From assembly GCA_039105265.1 (NCBI GenBank), contig JAPFFF010000002.1, forward strand, positions 4,836,001 to 4,900,000: a stretch of 64,000 bases of DNA, written 5' to 3'. Origin of the DNA: Tritrichomonas musculus (lineage: Eukaryota > Parabasalia > Tritrichomonadida > Tritrichomonadidae). The position numbers and the translations under genes were made by a program. The notes under the pieces were generated by a model that worked only from the letters and a program-made list of their open reading frames with translations, did no database searches and was not told the origin of the DNA. Positions 22,238 through 31,436 of this stretch are shown one piece after another (position 1 is the stretch's first letter; every line of letters begins with the position of its first letter).

Positions 22238-23609
22238 TGTCAATAGAAATTTATTCAACCAAGAAAGATCTAATATTTGATACTTTTAATAAATTAGCAA
22301 ATATGAATTCATTCTTTTCTAACTGAAATTTGAAAAATTAAGTGATCAAGCTATCAAAAAGTTGGAGTTTAGTTCTTACATTCAAAAAAAAACCAAGTTT
22401 TTGAATATATACAAATCTAAAAATAGAACTCTCTGGAGTTCTTTGAGCAAATGAGTCAAAATGAATAAATATTTAATAATTCTGTTAAATATCTATGATG
22501 ATAAGGTAATTTATCTTATCAATCCAACTTGGCAATTCTAAATTTTAAATAAGTATTAGTTTTTCATCTTCTAGAAGTGCCATATTTTGAACAGAATGAT
22601 ACAAAAAGTATGGCTTGATGGAAATTTGAGCTTATTTAAAATAGTCATGCAGATTTCCTCAAACATACTTTTTTTATCGAATTAATAAAACGATTAAAAT
22701 TAATTGAATTTTCCAGTTAGATTTTCAAATCAAGTATTTTTTAAACAAATAATTTTTAATAATAAATATAAGGTTTAAACATAAAAGAACATTTAATTTT
22801 TTTCATTTTTTTAAAGATAACGATGAAAAATTTTAAAATATTCGATTTATACAGATATTTTGATTGTTTTTGAAATCAAATATACAAAAATTCATATAGA
22901 AGAATGTGAAATCACTATTCATAATGTTTTTGACAAAATTACTCGTCATAAGTTTCACAATCAATTCTTTTCAATAAAAGACGATGAGATTAAATTGAAA
23001 ACAATTCAATACAATACACTTGATTTTATATTCTGCAATACAAAGCTCTAATTAGATACAGAAGACCAACTCTTTCACACAATCAATCATTTAAATTTGA
23101 ATGGTTTACAGAATTTAAATTTCTATGAGTATACTGACTTCACCAACGTCAGTATATAATCAATTAACAAATTCCTTTCAACAGTTGATCCGAATGAAAT
23201 GATATGTGAATTGTGGATGGAAATTACTGCCAGATTGTCAATGAAATTCTATTGGAAAACAATCAAAAATTGAAGCGAATAAAAAATACAAAAATAATAA
23301 AAAATTTTTTGCATAAAACCCAATTTGATAGCTTTTTTCAATTATATCAAAAAGAACACAAATATTGAAGATGAAATTGAAATAGCTAGATCGTCAAATG
23401 TCCGCAGTTTAAAACTATCTTTATTGAACCAAATTCTATATCATCTATTGAAAAAAGTGCTTTTTTTTTTTTATTTATTAAAACATATATTTGACATATT
23501 ATCAATGAATTCGATTAAAGAACAGGTATTTATAATTGCTTTATATTACCAAATACATGAAAAAATAATTAATCAATTTGATATACTAACCTCTAGAAAT
23601 AGCCTCTAG
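22238..23609 (+). pseudogene. Decayed gene, resembles BTB/BACK-type family
   Basis: Short coding-like pieces follow one another on the plus strand, separated by stops and shifts. They start with MSIEIYSTKKDLIFDTFNKL at 22238. A later piece around 23060-23270 reads EDQLFHTINHLNLNGLQNLNFYEYTDFTNVSI, then a stop, then INKFLSTVDPNEM and LWMEITARL. That pattern resembles the segment after the BTB domain in the large trichomonad BTB/BACK family. The piece from 23325 (AFFNYIKKNTNIEDEIEIA) resembles the start of the F5/8C-like part of the gene at 63026. At least five breaks are visible, so this is a fossil host gene. The family match rests on pattern memory only. Confidence 0.4.
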
Positions 23610-23835
23610 AAAAGATTTTTGAATTTTTTTAATTTAAAACCAATATTGTTTGACGAAGAGAAAGTAGGGATTTTGACCATTACTTTTTGTACAAAAAGCA
23701 ATTAGATAAGATTGAATTATAAAAAAAGAATTCTATTCAATTAAAAAGAAGTTGAATATATTGAATATTTTGAATAGATTGAATAGACTAGCAATAGGAT
23801 TAGTTTGATTATTATTTATTGCATTGAGACTGTTA

Positions 23836-25219
23836 ATTGCATTTCTATTTCCAAGATCTGCCTTTTTTTATAATATTTGATTGCTTTCTTTTGGTCTTGC
23901 TCCACTCCTTTTCCAAAAATAAAGATCACCAAGAATGTTCATTGAATATGAATTTCCATTATATGCTGCTTTTTTGTAATATTTAATTGCCTTTGAGAAA
24001 TCTTGATTCACTCCTTTCCCATATTTTTAGAGATCACCAAGATTGCTCATTGCATTTGATTCTCCAAGATCAGCTGCTTTCTCAAAGTACTCAACTGCAT
24101 TTGAATAGTTTTGTTTCACTCCTATTCCTCTTTCATAAAGAGAGCCAAGATTGTACAATGCAACTTCAAATCCAAGATCAGCTGCTTTTTGGTAACATTC
24201 AATAGCTTTTGAGTAGTCTTGTTTCACTCCTTTTCCTCTTTCATAAAGAAATCCGAGATTGTTTATTGCAGCTGCAAATCCGAGATCGGCTGATTTTTGG
24301 TAGTATTCAACTGCTTTTGAGAAGTCTTGTTTCACTCCTTTTCCTTTTAAATAAAGAGAGCCAAGATCGACTGCTTTTTGGTAACATTCAACTGCTTTTG
24401 AGAAGTCTTGTTTCACTCCTTTCCCATGTTCATAATAAGTACCAAGATTGTTAAATGCAAGGTCATATCCAAGATCAACTGCTTTCTCATAGCATTCAAA
24501 TGCTTTTTGGTAGTTTTGCTCAACTCCTTCTCCACGGCCATAATTAATACCAACATCGTTCATTGCAATTCCATATCCAAAATCGGCTGTTTTTTGGAAG
24601 TATTCGAATGCTTTTGAGTAATCTTGCTTCACACCTACTCTTTCTCTATAAAAAACGCCATAATTGTATATTGCTGCTACATTTCCGAGATCTGCTGCTT
24701 TTTGAATAAGTTCAATCGCTTTTGAAATGTCTTGCTTCACTCCATTCCCATCAAAATACCAACATCCTAAATTTAACATTCCACTTGCATTTCCAAGATC
24801 AGCGGCTTTTTGAATAAGTTCAATCGCTTTTGTAATGTCTTGCTCAACTCCTTTCCCTGTTGAATAACATTTACCAAGTCGGAACATCCCAACTGGATCG
24901 CCTTCATGTAGTATTCAACAGCAATTGAATAGTCAACTCTAACTCCATTTTCATAAACAATTCCAACTTCAATTGCTCTTTTGAAGTATTCAATCGCTTT
25001 CAAGTAATCTTGCTTAACACCTCGTCCTTCAGAATAAAGAACGCCAAGATTCGTCATCGAAATACCATCTCCAAGATTTGATGCTTTTAAATAGTATTCA
25101 ATCGCTTTCAAGTAGTCTTGCTTAACAATTTTACCTTCTTTATAGTAAATACCAAACTTTGTCATCGCATTCTTATCGCCTAGATCTGCCCTTTGCTTAT
25201 AGTATTCAAATACTTTCAT
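23836..25219 (-). pseudogene. Sel1-like repeat protein gene, broken
   Basis: The minus strand encodes about a dozen Sel1-like repeats of 36 residues (consensus like NLGxLYxxGKGVKQDxSKAIEYYxKAADLG). These repeats form an alpha-solenoid used as a protein scaffold. The reading passes through two main frames. The upstream piece starts at MKVFEYYKQRADLG (ATG at 25219) and shifts frame near 24895 within the repeat EYYMKAIQLG. The second piece runs to a TAA at 24027-24029 in a GDLYxxGKG position, and coding resembling two more repeats continues to about 23836 with another shift near 23915. A run of 22 T lies just upstream of the start (about 25235-25256), so the true 5' part, possibly with a kinase domain as in the gene at 31437, may be missing. 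Some breaks could be sequencing errors; the in-frame stop is less likely to be one. Confidence 0.75.
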
Positions 25220-25282
25220 ATCGTCTCCTTTGATTTTTTTTTTTTTTTTTTTTTTTTGACTCAAATTAAAATGAATACACAA

Positions 25283-25779
25283 AATTATCTTTTCTTGACA
25301 CTCAAGACAATAACAATGACTAACAGTTATTATTTGAATCTAATGATTCTCAAAAATATCGAAAAACAATCATCGAACTCCATATTTTTTTTATCATCTC
25401 CTGTTAAAGGGATGATTTGTAACAATATATTTATTCTTAATGAACAAAAAATTCATAAAAGATTTTTTATTAAAAAATATGCTTATATATATACAAATGT
25501 ATGATATTTAATATATAATATTTCGCGATAACTATAAATTATTGTTTCAATAACTAATTGAATTTTGGTTGAAAAATATAAAAATTTTGTTCATGAAAAC
25601 AGAAATATTGGTTATATATTATATATATATAACTGAAAATTGAGTTTCCGTGTTATTTTTGACAAGATTGAATCAACTTTGTTAAAAAAAAATATTAATT
25701 TTGCACCAAAAGAGAGGATAAATGTCAATAATATTTGATATCTTTGCTTAAAATATAGTAAATACGAATAATCCAGAAA
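25283..25779. other. AT-rich intergenic stretch
   Basis: No gene or structured repeat was recognised; it contains short TA runs. A 103-codon frame across 25193-25504 overlaps the poly-T run and is taken as chance. Confidence 0.5.
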
Positions 25780-25783
25780 TTAA

Positions 25784-26011
25784 GGTACAAATCTAGTACG
25801 TTTAGAAACCGCAATTTTTTTTGACACTTTATTAAAACTAAAGGACATGTTATATAAAAAAATATTTTTATCATAAAAATTTTATAAAAAAAAAATAAAG
25901 TTCAGAATTTCAAATCTGACACGCATTCAAAATAAAACTTTTTCAATAGGGCAAGGGGTCTCAAATATATAACGTGCTTTCTCTCAATCTATAACGTACT
26001 AGATTTGTACC
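25784..26011. mobile_element. 228-bp MITE with TTAA target duplication
   Basis: GGTACAAATCTAGTACGTT at 25784-25802 is matched by its perfect reverse complement at 25993-26011. TTAA flanks both ends (25780-25783 and 26012-26015). The TTAA duplication is the signature of piggyBac-type transposition. The element has no gene and would depend on a transposase elsewhere. Confidence 0.8.
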
Positions 26012-26015
26012 TTAA

Positions 26016-26409
26016 CTACGACAAAGCTAATAAAACCTAAGAAAATTTGATTTTGTTTAATGAGTATAATAATAAACGTACTCATTAAAAACTAAATAAA
26101 TTAAGCATGTCAACTTGGATTTTATTTTTGAAAATGGTGGATTTTATTGGAATTTTGGTTTTTAAAAAAAAATTCATAAAGAACGTGATATGTTCGTGAA
26201 TCTTGAATTCTTCATATAAGATTATATATTTTATGAGATTTGGAAGGTTTTTAATTGAACTTTATAATGTTTTCGAAAAAAATAAATATTATCAAAAAAT
26301 TTTCTGATATACAAAGCATTAATCTTAAATCATTTGAATCATTATAAATAAATAATATAGAAAAATGATTATTTAAAGTTATATCGTTATAAAATATAAA
26401 TGCAATATG

Positions 26410-26440
<31 letters not shown>

Positions 26441-26597
26441 TCTGAACTTTTATACTTCATAAAGCATCAGTTTTGATATATTTCAGTACTTTTATAGTTT
26501 TTTTATTTCCTTTTTTAATTCTTGAATTTCATTTGCAAAAAGAATCATATTTAAAATATCTTACCAAATATAAATTCAAAAAGTTTATTTAAATAGA
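26016..26597. other. AT-rich spacer between small elements
   Basis: No gene is seen. Two T runs are separated by a few bases at about 26412-26441. Confidence 0.5.
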
Positions 26598-26862
26598 ATG
26601 CCATTTTACTCCCAAAATAAAAAAAAAATAAAAACCATAACGTTCTCCTCCATGGTTTTTATGGTTTTTATTTCAATGCATTTTGATCGAAAATGATCGT
26701 TTTCCTCACAAATAAAAACCAAAAAATCATAAAAAACGTTTTTTGGTTTTTATTTGAATGCTTTTTGATCGGAAATGATCGAAACGCATTCAAATAAAAT
26801 CCATAAAAACCATGGAGGAGAACGTTATGGTTTTTATTTTTTTTTTGGGTGTAAAATGGCAT
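26598..26862. repeat. 265-bp near-perfect palindrome (fold-back element)
   Basis: ATGCCATTTTAC at the left end pairs with GTAAAATGGCAT at the right end, and the arms remain complementary almost to the centre near 26730. The arms include CCATAACGTTCTCCTCCATGG and its mirror. A second hairpin of AAAAACC/GGTTTTT type lies at the centre. A partial copy of the end (GTGTAAAATGCCAT) follows at about 26887-26900. No target duplication was recognised. The 64-codon minus frame through it is a by-product. Confidence 0.75.
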
Positions 26863-27522
26863 AAAAGTGTCTATTAAATATTCATGGTGTAAAATGCCAT
26901 ATTAAAATATTACTAGAAAAAAATGAAGAATTTTTAATGAAAATTTTTGACAACAAAACTTAAAAACCACCATTAAAAACCAGTTTTGGATTTTAAATCT
27001 ATGGAGGCTATTGTTGACATGCTTAAATAAATTCATATTATTTTGCATTATGTTGCATAAGATCTGTGGAGTTATTAAAGCATATTGAAATATTTTAAAG
27101 ATTTGTGAACATTGAAAAAGTTGTAATACGATAAAAATGCATTGAATTATTTAAGAACAATTGAATGTCATGTTTTTTTTTTATTTAATTTAAAAAAAAA
27201 ACAAGACATTCAAAATTTTAAGAACAATTGAATGTCTTGTTTTTAACCTAAGTTCATTTTTCTCCTGCTTGTTCAGGAGTTTAATTAATGTTTTTGACTT
27301 AGCAATTGATTCATTGTTTTCAATCATTGAAAACTATTTTAAATAATATTATGAACATTTTTTTTTTTTAAATATAAGTATTTGCTTGGTAATCTCTTAT
27401 AAGTCTTTGATGCGCACTAGTTAAAAAATTTCTTTTGTTTTTGTAACAATTTAATAAAATAAAATAATCCTAGATAATTTGTATAATTTTAAAAATTTTA
27501 AAAAATTGATCTTTTTATGAAG
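26863..27522. other. AT-rich spacer with a small hairpin
   Basis: No gene is seen. Around 27165-27245, GAATGTCATGTTTTTT and AAAAACAAGACATTC face each other, and the sequence AAGAACAATTGAATGTC occurs twice; it is a small local inverted and direct repeat. Confidence 0.45.
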
Positions 27523-27530
27523 TGAATAAT

Positions 27531-28010
27531 CTAGGCTTTAAATACTGGTCATTTTGATCTCAAAATGACCAGTTAAACCTCTTTTTATTTAATTTTTTGA
27601 AATGAAACTTGAATAAAAATTTTAATTTTCTTGACGGTTAGAAGGTCAATAATTCTCGAATACAATCAATAATTGAATCAATTTTTTATATCACATTACA
27701 GCAAATAATAAAAAAAAAAAAAAAAACTTTTTCAATGTTCAACTTTTTGAAAAAAGATATAGATTTAAATTCTTGACTTTTTGATAGGAGATCGTTTTTT
27801 CAAATATCTTCTTTTTTATATGCAAAACGAGAATGACCAGTATCAAAAAAATTGCAATATCCATCATTTAAATTTTCAACTTTTTGATAATAGACCGTTT
27901 TTTCAAAAAATCCAAAATGACCAGTCATAACGAGATGTCAGCCTAATTTAACTCAAAAAGAATATGTGGCAAAAAAAGTGGCATGACCACTCAGACCATT
28001 TAAAGCCTAG
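27531..28010. mobile_element. 480-bp non-autonomous element, 8-bp target duplication
   Basis: CTAGGCTTTAAAT at 27531 and ATTTAAAGCCTAG ending at 28010 are perfect terminal inverted repeats. The flanks carry TGAATAAT at 27523-27530 and 28011-28018. Subterminal GGTCATTTT-like motifs occur on both sides. An 8-bp duplication fits hAT or some Mutator-like families. A single end of the same family (ATTTAAAGCCTAG) occurs inside the arms of the 10 kb palindrome at 12157-12169 and in its mirror copy. Confidence 0.78.
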
Positions 28011-28221
28011 TGAATAATCGGTAGATTTTATATTACGCACTTTTTTGATTTTTTATATTCAATTTTTTCCCTTCAAAAATTATAATTTTTGTCAAAATAA
28101 AAGTTCACAAAAAGTTATATTACCAGTATAACTGCTGTCTTTTTTAATTTCTGAAAAAAAAATAAAACAATAAACTAAAAGCTTTCAATTTACAAGGTCG
28201 GCCTTATGGCAGTTTATTAAA

Positions 28222-29973
28222 ATGCAGTGCAGCTTATGCTTTATTGAATTCAGGACATCAACATTTCTTGAAGATTGCTTTGTAGGTACACATCCTCTAC
28301 ACAGCTTCGAAATAACTCCTCAAAATATAGAATGGAATTATTCAATATTATCATGCTTTATCAATAACTTTTACCAGTTTAAAAAAGATGATAATCATCC
28401 TTTTATCACAGGAGTTACAGGAAAAGATTATCATACAAAGTTCATTTTTAGATCTATTGCTTTCCCTCAAGCTTATTTTGTTATTCAAATTGGTTGTAAA
28501 ATAAGTGTTCATGCAAATATTGACTTTATTAGACTTTATTTTACTGAACATGAATCTTTTTATCATTCTTTTTTGGCGGGATGGAATAGAATTAGAAAAA
28601 ATCTAAAATATCAAAAACATATTTTTTTTAATTATTACATACAAAATCCAAATGATGGAACGCGATATTTATTTTTACACAAACCTTTGGTTTTTTGTAT
28701 TCAACAAGATTTTTCAGATATTTTCAGATATTTCTGCAAAAAAATACAATTATCAGGACTTCCGATAAATGATGATACATTTTCAATTAGAGAATTCATC
28801 GAAGAATTCATACCAACAAAAAAAGAAAAAACAATTAATTCTTTAGAATTATTAAAACAAAATTTAAATGGATTTTTACATTTAATTATTCAAAAGTCAC
28901 CGATAAAAAAAAGATTAGCTAAAATTTCATATCAAGGCGAAAAATACTACGTTATAGGTGGAATTTTTGTTCTGCCATTTTCGAATTCAATTTTAACCGA
29001 TAATTCAGAAATTGTAAATGGCCTTTTGTTGGACACTACTTGGCGTGTCCTTCCTTACTATGTAACCAGTATTTTAATGGCAAGTTCGATGAATGGTGGC
29101 TTGCCACTTTCCTTTTCTTTTGGCTTTTCAGAAAATGTCGAGATATACCAAAATCATTTCAACGCATTTCAAAATCTTTTTCATATTGATTTAAAACAAT
29201 ATACATTTGAAAGTGATCAAGGTCCTGCCCTTAAGTCGTTATTTTTAGATAATCATATTCAGCATGTATTTTGTTTTAGGCATTTAATGGTGAATTTAAA
29301 ATTAAATCCAATTTCTTTCGCTCTAAATGTTATATTAAAGTGCACAACTCTTTTTGAACTTAACAATGCTTTTATCCATTATTCGAAAATTTTTTCAGAA
29401 ATTACAGATCAAAATTTAATTACTTTACGTGATAAACTTCTCAAAAAAGTCGGTTTAATCTTTACTGATAATACAATTATTATTAATGACCAAAAGAAAT
29501 GGGAAAAAATTGCATTAATTGAGAGAATCAATCTCAATATGCCATCAACAACTAATTCTCTTGAATCTTGTCATGGCCATTTAAACCAAAAGACCAAAAG
29601 AAGAAAAAATTTTTGGTCTTCTTTATATGATGTATCAGCAAGATTATTACATAAAATCCACAATTTTCAAAAAGAAATAGAGCATAATTTTTATTATAAT
29701 AAAAGGAAGACGTTTAATCACTTAAATGCACTACTTTTAGGAAATAGGATAAATCAAGAAATTACTTTCTATAATACAACAGTCGACTCTTGCCGATGTT
29801 CAGAAAACAAATTACTTTCTTCAAATTTTCATTTAGATATTCCTTGTTGCCATAGAATTTTTCTTGGATTTGAATTCCCAGATTGTCCTCAAATAAAACT
29901 CAATTTAAATTCACAACCCTCAGAATTAATTGTAGATTATGTTACAATTCAAAGCGAAACAAGAACACAATAA
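28222..29973 (+). CDS. MULE transposase with SWIM-type zinc motif
   Basis: The 583-residue frame starts at the ATG at 28222. The DDE triad is visible: D271 in LLLDTTWRVLP, D332 in FESDQGPALK followed by CFRHL, and E448 in TTNSLESCHGHLN. A C-terminal SWIM-like motif follows (C524, C526, then C542-C543-H544 in DIPCCHRIF). This order is standard for MULE transposases. The frame stops at TAA 29971-29973. The same reading frame then stays open with protein-like content (IETQDKNFAIDMIKRFG onward) for 70 more codons to a TAA at 30184-30186. The stop at 29973 therefore either truncates the original protein or marks a lost tail. Terminal inverted repeats and an 8-bp target duplication enclose the gene. 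With all catalytic residues present, it could have been active recently. Confidence 0.9.
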   Translation: MQCSLCFIEFRTSTFLEDCFVGTHPLHSFEITPQNIEWNYSILSCFINNFYQFKKDDNHPFITGVTGKDYHTKFIFRSIAFPQAYFVIQIGCKISVHANIDFIRLYFTEHESFYHSFLAGWNRIRKNLKYQKHIFFNYYIQNPNDGTRYLFLHKPLVFCIQQDFSDIFRYFCKKIQLSGLPINDDTFSIREFIEEFIPTKKEKTINSLELLKQNLNGFLHLIIQKSPIKKRLAKISYQGEKYYVIGGIFVLPFSNSILTDNSEIVNGLLLDTTWRVLPYYVTSILMASSMNGGLPLSFSFGFSENVEIYQNHFNAFQNLFHIDLKQYTFESDQGPALKSLFLDNHIQHVFCFRHLMVNLKLNPISFALNVILKCTTLFELNNAFIHYSKIFSEITDQNLITLRDKLLKKVGLIFTDNTIIINDQKKWEKIALIERINLNMPSTTNSLESCHGHLNQKTKRRKNFWSSLYDVSARLLHKIHNFQKEIEHNFYYNKRKTFNHLNALLLGNRINQEITFYNTTVDSCRCSENKLLSSNFHLDIPCCHRIFLGFEFPDCPQIKLNLNSQPSELIVDYVTIQSETRTQ

Positions 29974-30430
29974 TATCAATCAATTGAGACGCAAGATAAA
30001 AATTTTGCAATCGATATGATCAAACGATTTGGTCATATAAAAGAAAAAGACAGAGAAAAAATTGTCCAATATGTCAATACTCATTATCAAATTCAAGATA
30101 AAGAAATTTTTATAAATGGCCGCCCAAGCTCAATACTGACTTTAATTCACAATGGAATTATTCATTTACATCAAACAATAGCATAATTTGAAAAATATCT
30201 ACATTTTCATTTTTATATCTTTTTTTTCCTTCTTTATTTATATGAATTTATCATATCTCGCATTAAAAGTCAATGGTTTTAATTAATGTAGCTATTTTTT
30301 TTTTTTTTTAATTCAGAATGACAGAATAATTATACTAATTAAAACAAAAATAGTTTAAATTTTAAAGAATAAAAAACATATGACAGGATAATAAAAAAGC
30401 GTATTATAATTTTACTGCACCACTTTTAAT

Positions 30431-30975
30431 TTCATATCTCACATAATCATTTGGAATGATTTTTTTATTTTAATCATAGCTACATTAAAACCAATTCTCA
30501 TTTTATTTAAAAATATATACATCGAATTTGGAAGTAAAAATTAAAGTGTTTTTTCTGAAGATCCGAAATATTAACAACATCTTTATTTAAAAAAATTATT
30601 TAATTTGCAATATTATACTAATTTAAATCATTTCGCTTATTATTATGCTTAATTTTTCTATCTAATTTCCGAAATCATATCTCACATAATCATTTAGAAT
30701 GATTTTTTTATTTTAATCATAGCTACATTAAAACCAATTCTCATTTTATTTAAAAATATATACATCGAATTTGGAAGTAAAAATTAAAGTGTTTTTTCTG
30801 AAGATCCGAAATATTAACAACATTTTTATTTAAAAAAATTATTTAATTTGCAATATTATACTAATTTAAATGCATTTCGCTTATTATTATGCTTAATTTT
30901 TCTATCTAATTTCCGAAATCATATCTCATATAATCATTTGGAATGATTTTTTTATTTTAATCATAGCGAAACATA
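30431..30975. repeat. Tandem repeat of about 244 bp, 2.2 copies
   Basis: Units begin near 30431, 30674 and 30918 with TCATATCTCACATAATCATT and are nearly identical. The third copy is only about 58 bp. The array lies inside the MULE element, between the transposase and the right terminal repeat. Confidence 0.8.
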
Positions 30976-31436
30976 TTTTCATTTATTTTAAAAATGGAAG
31001 CACACAAAGGATACATCTTCTTTTATATTGTCTAAAGAAAAAAAGATATCTACTATTCAAAAAAATAATTTTGTGAGAAAAAAATTGAGAGCAAAAAATC
31101 ATGTAAATGATCATTTTTTGAGAGGAAAAAATTGAATACAAAAAATCTAAAAAGTGCATGGAAAAAAATCTACCGAATAATCCATTTTGAGCTTTTTTTG
31201 GTAAAAATTTTATGGATAAATTTTGGATAATATTTTGAATAAAGGATAACTTTTCCGAGCCTAACTTATAAAAATAATAATATATGTAAAAAAAAATTTA
31301 AATCATTTATAAACTAAAATAAAAATCATCATATAAAATATCCACTTTTTGAGAGCCAAAAATTTCCCTTAATTATTGGCAATACAATTTGTTGGGTAAA
31401 TTGCACTTTTCTTTTCAAAATTTTGGAAACTATAAA

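Larger units (their letters stand above)
28020..31174. mobile_element. 3.2 kb Mutator-like transposon with transposase
   Basis: The element starts GGTAGATTTT and ends AAAATCTACC, with imperfect terminal inverted repeats of about 55-60 bp sharing GCACTTTTT and TATTCAATTTTTTCC blocks. GAATAATC flanks both ends (28012-28019 and 31175-31182). It contains the transposase gene at 28222 and, in its 3' third, a tandem repeat of about 244 bp. The insertion site overlaps the target duplication of the neighbouring 480-bp element, so the order of insertion can be discussed. Confidence 0.82.
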
